A stretch of DNA of 64,000 bases from Rachycentron canadum. Lineage: Eukaryota > Chordata > Actinopteri > Carangiformes > Rachycentridae. Each line of letters begins with the position of its first letter. Within the stretch, counting starts at the first letter, position 1. This document shows positions 1 to 12,606 of this stretch, piece after piece. The notes under the pieces were generated by a model that ran no database searches, was not told the DNA's origin, and saw only the letters and a list, made by a program, of their open reading frames with translations. Where the stretch lies: NCBI GenBank assembly GCA_038496675.1, contig CM076663.1, positions 19,370,348 through 19,434,347 on the forward strand, written 5' to 3'. The translations under genes and the position numbers were made by a program.

Positions 1-2246
1 CCCTTGAAAAACTTACATGATTAAAAACATAATGCAGAAGCCTAAAGGATCTCATACTAAACTCCTGAGTCCTGACTCCCTAAATAGATATGAACTGTAT
101 GTGGTTCGAAACCAATTTAATTTCTCCTGTTGGACACATTGGAATTGGTATGATGGTATGATTCAAATGTACTTAAAGGGGTTAAATGAGCTATTTGTGA
201 GTTTTGCTATTGAAGTATAGCTGGCATTGATAGCATTGATAGCTGTTTATTTACTCGTCATGGAAGAGCTTCAGCCGTTCTGTTCACGAGTCAAGAGGCT
301 GTAATACATCCTCTTCTCAGCACTAATTCTTCAGGACAGGCTGGAGGCTACAGCGACTCGCTATCCGAACAAGGCATGCCGCTGAGGCTGGAGCTAGCTG
401 GTTAGCATGCTAACTTTAGTAGAAGAAAAGAAGTGATAGAAATTGAAGTAAAAACAATATAGGTGCTCTCCACTGCTGGAGACAGTGAATTAATATTTCA
501 GTTTGATGCTGAACTCAATAAAGAGTCAATGTTAATATTGGCTATATAGCAAAAGCAATATTCGTATCCAGGTCCTTTAATTGTCTTAGGAAGAACTATT
601 GTGAGGTCCTGATTCTCCTGTGGGGAAAAATATTTGAAGAGTTTACTTCTCGTGGGCTTTCTGTAGTGGCATGTAAATATCCTTTGGAAGGAGAAACCTC
701 TCTTTGAATTTAATACTGTTTGTAAATCCATCTAACAACTCTAACAGGAAATTTAATTTGAACTAAAAAATATCAGACAAAGACAATAGGTTTATTTGTT
801 TGTTAATTTGCTTTCCAGCAACTCTGCAAAATATGTTTTTAATTTATACTTGTTTATATATTTTCAATAGAAGATGAAATCGGATTCAAAGGAAATTCTC
901 TGGATGACCATTTGGTTTATACGAAACAGCTGGTGAAGGTACTCAGTCACAAAATAACTGTTTTCATCGACAGTACCTCGTGCTCTGTGAAATACTGCTT
1001 TTTTTAAACTGTCTTTACAGACCATAACGTTGAGTTTAATTGGAGCTACAGGTTTTTTTCCATTCAGTTTCATCTTCAGTCCCTGTTCCCACCAAAATAA
1101 ACACAGGTCAATAGTCTTTGTTGTGATTGGCCTCCTGTAAATTTCTTAAAGTGGGGCCAAACATTCATTTATGAGGAGGTCATGTGGGATGACACCACCA
1201 CATCTAATAGCTCTTAAGAGAGGAACTTGGGGAATTACCCCTAGTTACATTTGTATGGTGGCCCTGAGAGGTCAACATTCTTTAAATTACAAAAATTGCT
1301 TTGATAACAGATGTGTTGCAATTACTCACAACACAAGCACAAACTGTGACTTTTGAAGTCAAGGGCATTGAAAAACCAGTGCATTCCAGCCGGGTCCATC
1401 ACTTTTTTGTGTTCTTTGTGAACACTTGCGTTGTTGTCTGTGCTACTTGCAAAATGTTGCAACCATTTCCAGTGCATTTTCCGTTTTGTTATGTTATTGT
1501 TGTTATTGTTGTGCGTGTGGTTTCTTATGTTGCAGTCTTTTGAGCTCTTTGAGCCACCATACATCTGGCATTATGACGAAATTGCTCTGTGAATGTACGT
1601 GTAAAGGTACACAGTGTTTTTGTGAATGTGATACATCCGTCACAAAAAACCCACAGACCCATGGACTTCAGACAGAGAGAGAAGAGACTTTGATCCTGCC
1701 TCTAAAACCAAGTGTTAGTAGGGAAAATAAAACTCTTATTACATAGTAGGCCTGTTCGTAACTAATTAGTTTGATAAATTATTTGTCGTTGCGTGAAAAG
1801 AATTGCTGTCTGGAGGTTCTCTCCGGTGGCTGGTCGATGAGACTCTAAGCTAGCACCAAATCCATGCACAATAATTAGGCACAGGCGCACAAACCAACAA
1901 ATGAAAGCATCCCAAAAGCCATGATAAATAAAAAAAAAAATAGGCTTCTGTGTAGATGCCTAAGTCATGTTACAGGCATTGCCAACAGCAGATGGACCCA
2001 GGGGCACACATCACACATACATCAACACTCACAAGGTTTAAGATTTAATTGTATATTTCAACGAGTTTGACATTGAGAAATCTTATAGGTTATTCATGAG
2101 TTTTCAAGACCCCCCTCCAACTTGTTACATTGAGTTTACATTTCAGTTTAGTGCAAAATAGAAGTGATTTTATAGAATATTCAATAAAACACAAGTGTGA
2201 ATGGTCTGTGTTTCCACTTAGTGATGTAATGTGAATAAGGCTAGAT

Positions 2247-2412
2247 GTCAACCCACCATCAAGTCACCCGCTGGTTTTTGAACTTCTGTTTTAAAGCCTA
2301 CAGTTTGTAATTTCTCTGTCGCCATCTTGGTTTTTTGAAAGCAGAAGAAACCATTTTTGGAGGAGAAGGTGGAGCTGAGGAGGAGTGAGGGGTGGATCTG
2401 TCCTGACCTCTT
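2247..2412 (-). repeat. MITE-like repeat family A, fragment
   Basis: Read on the minus strand this matches the 3' half of the family seen at 47,258-47,710: the block ending CTCCTCCTCAGCTCC, the 'tggtttcttctg' block, the AAGATGGCGA block, and the tail ending in 'accagcgggtgac'. It is truncated and lacks the TAATGACCATCA 5' half. The family has no coding capacity, so it is a non-autonomous element. Confidence 0.75.
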
Positions 2413-3570
2413 TCCATTTAAATGTGTTGGAACTGGCTTCCTGGGGCCTGATACAGTAGGAGTCACACCTTAAATGTGAAAAAAAAGTGTTTTTGCAAAA
2501 TAAGCAAGTTAAAGGAGATGCACCTCTCGTTGCTTCTTGGGGGGTTAGGACTCTTTGGGGAACTAAAAGCCTCCTGGTTCCATTGAAGGTTCCCAGTAAT
2601 CACGGTGACACTAGAGGACGAGTCAGTGTGTCACACAAAATGAATGCTCAAAGCAAATTTTATGGAGCGTGCCTGTGGTCATACTTTGAGAGTTTCAGCA
2701 TCAAAAAAAAAAAAAAAAAGGCTTTATCCACCTGGAACCAGAACACATATCATGGTAATCTGGTTGGTTTTTATTTCATGTGGCTTGGCCTTCCTTGTCC
2801 CGCTCCCAGGTGGCCAAATCTTTTTTTCACAAAAACATCGAAACCATCTTTGGTTACTTTAATTTTCTCTGGATGGAGGCCACACTGGCTGCTGTTGAAA
2901 AGACATTTGTTCACATTTTGATGTTTGCTATTGAGGCATCTTTTGTGTGCACCTCTGTGCTTCTGCCAACAACAAAATCTGACAAAGGAGCATTTTTTTT
3001 TTCACAGCCATCTTTGTGGATTACTCAGATAAGATGGCATATTCTACAACACCTTAGTATAATTAAGTGGGAACAGGGAGAAGACTGTCACACATACTAT
3101 TTTTTGGGCTGAAAATGTGCCTCAGGTTTGCACATAGCTCTCAATGCTCTGCTAAATTCAGAAGCTGTTACCAATCTTCAGTTGGATGCTTCATGTATTT
3201 TTGCCTGAGCTGAACAAGACAAGGATTTTGGGGGTGAAATGTAACTTGAAGCTGCGAGGGATGTGAGCTGTCATGACACATAGGTGTAAGTTGAAATGTC
3301 TTTTTTTTTTTTTTTTTTTTTATTTCAGTACACCTGCCTGTTGCTTTAGGCTACAATGTCTGTAACAAGACGTCTCTTTTCCCCAGGGGCAAGCAAGAAA
3401 CTGTGGTCCTCTGAACTTTAACATGGACTCAGTGTTGCACTGCACCAGTTTTGAGGTTTTTGATTTATGCTTCTTTTTCAACTCTCTGCTGCGTATATTG
3501 ATGCAGAAGTTCATAAAAAGCCCATTCCCTGAGCAGATACACTGGCATTCTACTATCTATATGTAACTGA

Positions 3571-3606
3571 TACACTGATCAGCAATAACATTATGACCAC
3601 CTGCCA
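3571..3606 (+). mobile_element. Solo terminal inverted repeat of a Tc1-like transposon
   Basis: The 36 bases begin TACACTGATCAGCAATAACA and continue with 'ttatgaccacctgcc'. They match the terminal repeats bounding the Tc1-like remnant at 63,158-63,878. No transposase sequence or second end lies nearby, so this is an isolated end of an otherwise lost copy. Confidence 0.7.
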
Positions 3607-5625
3607 TTAGCAAAACCATACAGATAGCTCCTTTAAGAGAGTCTTCAACATGCACATATTCATTAGGATTTTCAACAAGTGTGTTTTTACCGCGAATGTT
3701 ACAAGAGAAAAGGCTTTTAGGGTTCGGCCAATTTTTAATTAGATGTATTTGGCAAATTTCTTTTTTGCATTTCACTGGCTGCATTTGCTGGACTGTAAAC
3801 CCAATACAGAGCTAATGTCAGCCTACAACCAGCTTCCAAACTATGGCTATCACTTTATTTTTGAAAGTCCAACTTCTACTTGAACATGGGAATAAATGAA
3901 ATATTTAAGCTGAGATGGCTCTTTAGGTCTATAAGTGCAAAGGACCATCTTATTCTACTGCTGCTATATTGATCTATCAATAAACTGGGCTAATCAATAA
4001 CATTTGAAGGCTGTGCTGCCTGGATAAGCATCTGAGAGGCAGCACATGGAGGTGATTTGGAGTCTTCAATGAAGATGGTCAGATTACCAATAAAGATCTG
4101 TCGACCACAATGAGCCACAATGAATCTGGGGACTTACCTGTGAGCTGTAGCTCAGGTGGAGGAGTGACAGCCCTGTTTTAAATAATAGATGTGCTAGTTT
4201 AATATGACTCCACAAATTAAAGTTAACGATTAGTGGTTAATCAAATGCCCCTTGGCCTTGAAAGCAGTACAACTATATATAGTTAACCTTTTAGCTGGAG
4301 ATCCACATACCTGCAGCTTACATTAAAGCTGATAAACATATAGTTTAAACCATTTGCACACTTCTGCTCATGTTTTTGGTTATAAAAAGGCTGAAAAATC
4401 ACCATGTTCGCTGCATATGACAGTAACCGGAGCCCCTGCACACAGCTTCAGCATGAGGCAAAATCCAAAGCTTGATAGCCGATGCAAGTGGAGGTTTAAG
4501 TGACATGCTTAAGGGCCCATCAACAACTCAGTTGCTTGTGGAGTGAATACATTTTATTTTCCATGAAATTTAAATTTTTCACCATTCAGCCTGGGGATTT
4601 GGGCTAATGGCCGTGCAGTGACAATCTCACCCCGTATGAGTGGGGATGAGGATCCTGACACATACTGTCCCTCACTGTCAACTCCAGGTATCTGTCTGGG
4701 ATGAAGAACAAATTGTCTAACATGGCAAATTGGAGACAAAGGTGCCTGGAGATGGTGAAATGCACAACATAATTAATCAGTGTTCATAGTGTTGCTTTTT
4801 CTTAGATGTAATTAAGAATTCTAGAGTATCTCAAGGAAGGGGCTGCACTCTGGGAGCTGCACTGAGCGTAAAGCAATCGAAAAGTTTACTACAGAGAGCA
4901 AAACTCAACAGTAATTAAAAGCTAAAGAGACTTGTTGGAGTAACGCTGTGATTGGCTGGAGGGGGAGTCAGGAGAGCGGGGAGGAAATGAAACACATTCT
5001 GCTCTGGCATGAGCATGGAAGGCTGTGAAGGTGACCAGCATACAGTATGTGCTGGCTGTGGTCAAGGCAGAGGTTGAATGTGACATGATCAATAGGGATG
5101 GAGTGGGGCAGACATGGGATTGGTTAAAGTGAGCGATGGATCTCAAGTGTCTAATGAGCCATCTGAATTCCAGCACAGGTTATATATTTGCTATGCATCT
5201 CATGTCCCAGGGGGAAACATCGGAGCCATCAAATAAGCGTTGATGAGTGAGTCCTTGATCGATCAGCTTCTGTCCACCCAGGAGAAAACGCTGCAACTGC
5301 GACAAAGTGCAATGGAAACAGGCTCCACGAATAAATCATGACATGAAGACTGTGACTTGAGCCACTGAAGCTTCTGCACCAGTGGAGAGATGAAAATGGT
5401 GGCGGGCAAAACATCAGAGCAGAACGACGAGGAGACGTTAAGGTCATATTTTCATTATCTTTCAACAGATCTCAGCTTTTATGTCATCTTATTGTGCACT
5501 CTTCTTCATGTAATGTCAGTTACAGAAAGAACTCATTGTAAACCAACTCAAGCTCTGTCACCAGAAGCTGTTTATCTCAAAGCAGCTCCTGATATTTACA
5601 TAAAAGAAGTGGATGGAAATGCACA

Positions 5626-5800
5626 AAGTCCCTTTTCCACTGGTCAAAAAAAAAAAACTGCTGACAAAACCCATTAACCTCTGGCTTTTGTCAGCAATGG
5701 AAAATCAGCATTCAGACCAGGGTCAAATGACTCTGCGGTAGACATGAGTATTTATCAGCTCTGGCTCCAATCAGCGTTAATGTGAACACAACATCCGTGT
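5626..5800 (-). repeat. Dispersed repeat family C (CCCTTTTCCACTGG terminus), reversed copy
   Basis: The copy begins 'tcccttttccactggtc', followed by a poly-A run, 'ggcttttgtcagcaatgg' and 'ccagggtcaaatgactctg'. Its reverse complement aligns with 7083-7195 and 46,580-46,745 through shared blocks such as 'ctgcagagt..tttgacc..g.ctgaatg' and 'aaaagccagatgtta'. It has no coding capacity. The class is undetermined, but a terminus that recurs in both orientations suggests a DNA-transposon MITE. Confidence 0.65.
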
Positions 5801-6697
5801 GAACTTAGTTAGTTTTCCCTCCTTCTCCTGCTGTGACGTCTCAGAGCACAGACACGCGCACGCCAACCCGTCCAGGGCGGCGCTGCTAAACCCCAAATGC
5901 CACGAGTGACCTAAAGCTCCGAAATAACTCCAAAGCCTAACTCCAACTCTCTTTCAGTGACAGGCGCGTCATGTCAGTTTGCACAGTGGCATGTCGCTCA
6001 CTCTCCCTCCCCCTGTGTGTGCGTGCTCACAGTTGTGTGTGTCCTCAGTCTGAACACACACACACATCTCATCTGCAGTGGAAAAGGGATCAATTGGCTT
6101 TTATTAGCGATTATACCTACTAATTCATAAGTTTCTTTTGCTGATATTTGTCATTTTCATTTTTGATTAAATCATTTCCTCATGGCTTTGTGCTTAGAAT
6201 GATCCCAAGGGCAAACATGTCATATGGATGATAAACAGTAATGAGCTAACAGTGAACTCACTAAACCTGCTGCTACTAAAGTGCCACTGTGCGATTGTTG
6301 ATATGATGAAGCAGAAGCTGCAACAAGATTATGACTGGAAACAGCAGCTGTGAAAAGCTAAACACCACTAAAAGATTCAGCTGTTCTGTCGGCTGTCTTC
6401 ACTCTATCCTCCTAAAAGCTGATGATATGTCAAACTCCCAACAACAGGCACTGACAGCCAGTGCAACATCTGCGAGACGCCGGACTCCGACAACACTAAT
6501 GTTGGACAGACGTTAAATTTAACTTGTAAAATGAAAATCAGGTTGATGTCAGAGGCTGATGTTGGTTCACTGACATTGTGATCATCAGCAGACATTGGTT
6601 TTTGTTCACAACTACAATGTCCAGAGTGAACTGTGTTATATACACAATGGTGTTGACATGGAACATCTGAAAACGATTGTATTTTGGTTATGGATAC

Positions 6698-7195
6698 CCT
6701 TTTCCACCGGAAACTAGCAGGTATACTTGGGTTTTTAAACTCAGGTAAACCCGCTAATGAAAGCTGATTTATCCCTTTTCTATTGCTGACAAGTTTGCCT
6801 TTCTGTTCAGACAAAGGACACACACACAACTCCGAGGAAGGGCGTCATCGGTGCAGACACAGAGACCCAGGAGAGGCAGAGGGAGCTACGAGCCTGATAT
6901 GACGGATCTGTCAGCTCTCATCTCTGGGTTTTCGCTCCTGAAAAAAAGAGTTGGCGTCTCTGTGAGAGGCTTCGATCAGTGATTGTTCGGAGCCACAGTG
7001 TCTCCGGTTTAGCAGCATCGTGCTGGACAGGTGTGTGTCGGTCCTCAGAGAGACACTGCAGCAGGAGACGAAAATGAATGTGTTCACCTGGGAGCAGATG
7101 AATGCCCACTACTGCAGAGTCGTTTGACCACGGTCTGAATGAATGTTGCAGTCTTTTCTATTGCCAACAAAAGCCAGATGTTAGCGGGTCTTCGC
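6698..7195 (+). repeat. Dispersed repeat family C, longer copy 0.5 kb upstream of the oprd1 promoter
   Basis: The left end reads 'cccttttccaccggaaac'. The right part reads 'cactactgcagagtcgtttg', then 'tctattgccaacaaaagcc' and 'agatgttagcgggtc', matching 46,640-46,725. The interior (about 6830-7080) is not shared with the other copies in this window. No coding sequence is recognised. It ends about 480 bp upstream of the TATA box, so it may contribute distal promoter sequence. Confidence 0.6.
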
Positions 7196-7644
7196 TGCTG
7201 TCAAGACATTGTGAAATCTTTTTTTTCCTTCCCCTGTCAGCACCTGCTTAAATTACTTCAGTGGGGATTTTATTGATTTTTGGCTTGTTTGTTTGTTGGC
7301 AGGTTGATTATTTTTCACAGTTTGTAAACGAGGCACGTCAATTGAAGTTTAAGGTATGGACATGAAGTTCTTTTGCAGCTTGCATTCCCTGCATTCACTG
7401 CGCTGAAGTTCATCTCACCTGGTTTCACTGAGTTCCCCCTGGACCAGAAGCCCTCAGCATCATGTGTGTTGTTTCTTTCAGCCTCGGTGCTTGAGGCTTG
7501 GTTCGATCTGTTACTCCTCCAAACGTGCCACTCTTGCGTATCTTTGCGTTTGGATTTGATGATTTTTAAAAAAACCACGAGATCACAGGAGGAGTCACTT
7601 AGCGCGGGTTCAGGCACCCATCACCTGGCCGTTCCCTGTTGACG

Positions 7645-7710
7645 CCCATGACGCAGGTTTGACGTCGACGCACGGGTATAAGAGAGCGGCAGGGTGGGGA
7701 GGAGGGGATC
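7645..7710 (+). promoter_or_regulatory. oprd1: Candidate oprd1 core promoter: CRE-like site plus TATA box
   Basis: A TATAAG box lies at 7677-7682 in 'cgggtataagagagcgg'. A CRE-like octamer TGACGTCG (one mismatch to TGACGTCA) lies at 7660-7667, with a second TGACGC at 7648-7653. The usual TATA-to-start spacing puts transcription initiation near 7705-7712, giving a 5' UTR of about 315 bases. The block is GC-rich relative to its surroundings and runs into the GC-rich first exon. The motifs are visible; their function is inferred. Confidence 0.5.
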
Positions 7711-7744
7711 TTGGAGAGTAGAAGAGGCGCACACTCACACTCAG

Positions 7745-7767
7745 ACACACACACACACACACACACA
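7745..7767 (+). repeat. (AC)n microsatellite in predicted 5' UTR
   Basis: An uninterrupted AC run of about 23 bases ends six bases before the upstream ATG at 7773. If transcription starts near 7708, the repeat is part of the 5' leader, where length variation could alter spacing ahead of the upstream ORF. Confidence 0.8.
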
Positions 7768-7772
7768 GCTGA

Positions 7773-8273
7773 ATGCTGCTGAGGGGCCACCTTCCTCTCC
7801 TCGACTTGGATAGCGCGCCATCCTCAACCCTTTTTACGCACAGCCGTCAGCGTCTGCGCCTTGTTTGGAAACTCTTCCAGCCTCTTTGCGCCACTTCTCC
7901 CTCCCAGTCCGACCCGCGCTTCCACACCTTTCCGCGCGTGTTCGAGCGCCTTCCACTTATTTCGCGCGAGCGCAAGTCCCCCGCGCCACGGGCACAGCGG
8001 ACAGCGCCGCAGCGGCCGCACCATGGAGCCGTACACGGTCCCCGGAGCTCAGCTCTCCCTGTCCGACCTCTACTCGGTCATCCCCTACAATGTCACCTTC
8101 CCGGACGAGGAGAGCGGCTTGATGGGCCACGGGCTGCAGAACCACACCGAGCGGCAGAGCCCGGTGAGGAGCGCCGGGGGTATAATCATAGCCATATCTA
8201 TCACGGCTCTCTACTCCGTCATTTGCGTGGTGGGACTCGTGGGCAACGTCCTCGTCATGTACGGGGTGGTCAG
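7773..8273 (+). other. Upstream ORF overlapping the oprd1 start codon
   Basis: The first ATG downstream of the predicted start site is at 7773, out of frame with the receptor. Its frame stays open for 167 codons to the exon 1 donor. After splicing it continues through 51 codons of exon 2 to a TGA at 20,877-20,879, passing the receptor ATG at 8023. The Kozak context is poor (T at -3). The openness may simply reflect GC-rich exon sequence and no protein family is recognised, so I treat it as a possible translational control element rather than a gene. Confidence 0.4.
8023..8273 (+). CDS. oprd1: oprd1 coding exon 1 (N-terminus and TM1)
   Basis: It encodes residues 1-83 plus two bases of Arg84. 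The ATG sits in a near-perfect Kozak context (GCCGCACCATGG) and is the first ATG in this frame, which is open but ATG-less back to 7861. The start MEPYTVPGAQL resembles human MEPAPSAGAEL. Two N-glycosylation sequons, Asn23-Val-Thr and Asn40-His-Thr, lie in the extracellular tail. TM1 spans about residues 53-78 and contains GLVGNVLVMYG with Asn75 (1.50). The donor CAG|GTAAAC after 8273 is strong, giving a phase 2 intron as in mammalian opioid receptor genes. Confidence 0.93.
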
Positions 8274-11200
8274 GTAAACACTCTTTAATGTGGTCATTTC
8301 GTTGAGCATCTCCGCTGCTTTAAAAGGTGTTTGGAGGCTTTGATGAGAGCCGCAGGAAAATGTACTGTGAAATTCACCCACATGCGCCCGCGATGCTGAG
8401 ACCTTAGAGCACCCTGTGACCGACATCTGGCGATGAGCCCGATAAATTTAATACACTTTAGGGGCTTTTTTTTTTTTTTTTATGCAAAATCTAAATCTTC
8501 ATTTTATCTTTAGCGGTTGATTTAGCATTTTTTCTACCCCCCCTTTTTTCATAAAAGCGCAGAATATAATCTCTAAACAACCATTTTAATTCCATTGAAG
8601 CCAAAAAAGTCAGACTTTCTACAAAAAAAAAAAAAAATGCATCTGCGCACAGATGAAGTTCATGGTTATGTAGAGAAACCTGTAGGAATGATTAAAAGGA
8701 GCTTTATAGGATGCATGTGACTACCCTTCTGTGCAGCTCTCTCCTTCCTGGCTGCATTTGTGTGCAAAGTCTATATGTTTATCTGCATAAAGCATGAGAT
8801 TGCTGTCATTAGTTCTGCATCAGTCAACATCATTGTGTGAGGTTTGTGGCCGGTCTAACCTCTTGTCTCAGATGCATCTCCCCGATTCTTCAGTCTGACT
8901 CAGCTGCGCCTCAGGCACTGGGGGCTGAGTCTCCAGCAGCTCAGTCAGATCTGTGGACCATCATCAGACGGACGCCCCCCTGATTTTCTGGGATTGATGG
9001 GTCTCTCAGGGAGACAAGCCTTTATTTGGTCCGTAAATTAGAGTGTACGTCATGTTTATTTTTTATTGCATCTTTATATGCCTGTAAATAGGAAGGAAGT
9101 GGAAGATAAACCCCTTTTACTGAACATGTTTTGGCATGGAAAGCTTTGATAGTTGCTCTGAAATGTAGGCCTCTAATGATGGAAAGAGTTGTGTTTTTTA
9201 GAGTAAATTGATTCTGTCCATTAGTGGATGTTTTGTCTATCCAAGGTTGAAGCTCGCCTTTACCTTTAAGCTCTAAAAGCAATAATAAAGCCTACACCCA
9301 CTTTGCCACTAGATGCAAGCACCCTGCCATTTCATTTCCCCAAGAAACCTCCCGGCCCTAACCTGTCAGGGAAAAAAATACCAACCTCTTTTTGCTTCTG
9401 CTTCATCATATCAATTAGTTTCTAATCTCAAACATTCCCCTTCAATTTCACCTGAAGCACTAATTACATGCTGAGCTGGAAAATGAAACAAGCAGGTAGG
9501 ATTCGTTTAAGATTCGATGGAGGGAGGTAGTCGGGAGGCCAGTGGTTGCTTTTTCAGCATGACATGACATAACGGGGAGATACAGTCTAAATGGTTGTTG
9601 GTGTTTAAATGTGTACAGTCAGGTGAAAAGGAGAACAGCAGTGAGACAGAGAAGAGACACATCTGATTATTGGAAAAGCCACCAGCAAGCCATTGTTGCC
9701 CAAAGCGGAAATCTTTTGATACTGAACAAAGAAGGATTCATAAATATTTACGGCTCTGCCCATGAATTCCACTCAGGAGAAGTGACGATAAAGGGCACAA
9801 CTGGGCACATAAGACAAAAAAATAATGAGGGTGGTCAAAGGGAGGCAGGGTGTGTGTGTGTGTGTGTGTGCGTGCGTGCGTGCGTGTGTGTGTGTGGGGG
9901 GGGAGTTCGGGAAAAGGCAATGAATCAAATTGTGTGCATTGATCTGCCCGGCATTTTGTGTTTGTCTGAGTGAGAGGGCTCATCAGTGATGCCAGACCCC
10001 CTCTAGAGAGGGAGGGAGAGGGAGACTGAGCACATTAAGCATCCTGGTCAGAATGTATTATCTCCTGTGGAGCAGCTGTAAACTCTAAGGGAGACACCCA
10101 AACCACGACAGAGTGGTGAGACATAGTGAGCAAGAGAAAAGAAAGTCTAGGTAAACACTGACCTGCATATGGTGAATATTCATCTTCCTTTGTTTGTTAA
10201 AAACGTTCAATGGTGCAGACTGTTCAATTGTTAGCCTATAAATATGCTTGATTAGGAATGGCCAAGGTGGGTTGAGTCTGCACTAGACTCACGATAAATA
10301 GACTCGTCTGAGGCTTAGAAAGAAACAAACTTCCAGTGGTGTTCGTGAAGATCCGGTCCTGGTTGATGTAGTGACACCTGTGGTTACTGGTAGAATAACA
10401 AGTATGTGAGGGATGATACCCAACATGCTCCATCTTCCATCCAGTCTTAGCAAGTACACATATGGAGGGCATTAAACAATCTTTGAGGGCAAATCATGCC
10501 CAAGCCTTAAACCTTCTTCTAGCTAATGACCATCACTGATTGGAAAATAATCAGACTGTATTGAAATCTATGGGAAAATGGCCCAACTTCTCAACTGACT
10601 TATTAGGTCTGGATTGATTGATTTTTTTCCTAATGAGTTCGTGGTCTCAGTCTCTAGTTTCAAGTCTTCAATACAACATGATGTTTAGTTTTTAAATGAA
10701 TCGATCACATTTAGAGGAAAACAGACCATAAATCAGGGTATGAATTAGGGCGTGGCTACTGTGTGATTGACAGACTGTACCACACAATCAAGATAGAGTA
10801 CAGAGCAGGTCAGCTCCACCCCTCACTCCTCCTCAGCTCCACCTTCTCCTCCAAATATGGTTTCTTGATGACGGATTACAAACTGGAGGCTCCAAAACCA
10901 GTGGGTCATGGTGGGTTGCCATATTGACCCTGACTTTGTGTGTGGGCTTTCCATTCCTCCTCTTAAAGGTCTGCTTTAATGGGTTAGCTGTTTAATAACC
11001 GAAAAGTAGATGATACGCGGGACAGGTCAGGAGTTGGTCAACCCCTACATCTCACACACATAGCATCAAAATGTCACACATATGAACGCTGGCCTTTTTC
11101 ATTTGACTTCCTTTTACTTGACCCAGACTGTGTATGTGATAGCAATAAAACTGTATATGGCGACATCACTCTTGATATAGGGACATGTATGTCATATATT

Positions 11201-12427
11201 ACATATCTGTATGGATGTGGACGGAGGATCTGAAGGCAATAAACAATATTTGAAATTGGAATTCAGATTCAAATTAGTTTCCTCTGTATGCCTTGTGTGT
11301 GTTTATGCACAAAAATTGCATAATGCATAGTAAGAAGTACTGCACTGATGGGCTATTACTGTTGCAGAAAAATGCTGGAAATGAACAGCATCAAAGTAGA
11401 GTTTGATACAGATTGATATTTCACGTCTCAAAGGTAGAGATGACAGGAAGAGATGGAGAGTGACATGCAGTGTAGGTCAGACATGGATGTTGCCATTCAC
11501 TGTCACAATCTTAACCCCTGGGCCACAAGGAGGCCCCAATCTTCAGAGCAAATGATGTAGATAATTATTGTTTCCAATATCAATCCAAAGCGTGTGTTTA
11601 TGTCCAATGACCAAAATTACAATACAATGACATAAAACAGAAAAGCAGCATGTCATTTAAGAAGCTGAAGCATGAGTATGTTTGATATTTTCTCTTGATG
11701 AATGACTTCAAAGATCAAATCGCAAAGCTGATTAGTTTTTAAGTCAATGTTTTAACACTAACTTGAATTGAAAAAGCAAACACCTGTTTTGAAAATGTCT
11801 TTCTTTGATTTGTTTGCAGGCAGCCTATAAACATAGCAAAAGTCATAAATGTTATTTCCCTCTATTTAGATTCTTGGGTTGAGACACTCAAATGCACACA
11901 AATCCCATTTCCAGCAGAGTCTGCATGGATGCTCATGTCAGTGTGGATTGAGCAGTGGGCTGCCGTGGCACTGAGAGCCCTCGGTCTGATTGCTGATGGA
12001 GAGGCTGACACCGACTCCTCTGGAGATGGTCCATCGTTACGCAGGATAGGTCAGCGGCATAAGGCCTCCACTTATCTCCCCGCTATCCTCCACCTTCCCT
12101 CCCATTCTCCTGATGCCACTCCTGCTAGATAAGAACCGACCCTGTGCTCATGCAATTTATTGTCAAGTGGCCTCCATTTGAAATCGGTTTGATGTGTAGC
12201 TCGTGGATTAGTTTGTGTGACTGTGGATTCTGAAATGAGCCGCTGCTTGTGGATTATTGTTCCTGCTAAGAATGCAGATCTGGGACAGCGCTCCCATACT
12301 GCACATTGATATTCTGGTGCAGTAATATGTTGGCAAAAACAAAAGGTGGAGATAAAGAGTGATCGAAAAAAAAGCTCCTGGAAGATTTTTTTTTTTCTGT
12401 GTAGCCATTTGCCAGTAGGAGCATAAA

Positions 12428-12478
<51 letters not shown>

Positions 12479-12574
12479 TGCCAGGCTGTCAGTGTATTTA
12501 TGTCCTGGTCTGAGTCAACATGGGCAGTGTCTCCTCACTGCTAGCCTTCTATCTCACCCAGCAGCATTTATGTA

Positions 12575-12606
<32 letters not shown>

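Larger units (their letters stand above)
1..5600. other. Upstream intergenic region, no gene recognised
   Basis: AT-rich non-coding DNA. All open frames are short, lack recognisable domains and are not joined by credible splice sites. It contains a reversed family A MITE fragment (2247-2412), a solo Tc1-type terminal repeat (3571-3606), poly-A/poly-T runs near 2702 and 3301, and a perfect 14-bp palindrome GTTAGCATGCTAAC at 401-414. Nothing else can be supported. Confidence 0.7.

Noticed and set aside
401..414. GTTAGCATGCTAAC palindrome as a regulatory X-box-like site
   Set aside because: A 14-bp palindrome made of the GCTAAC/GTTAGC words common in fish repeats is weak evidence on its own.
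7957..8145. Minus-strand frames over exon 1
   Set aside because: They are antisense shadows of the GC-rich oprd1 first exon, with no independent support.
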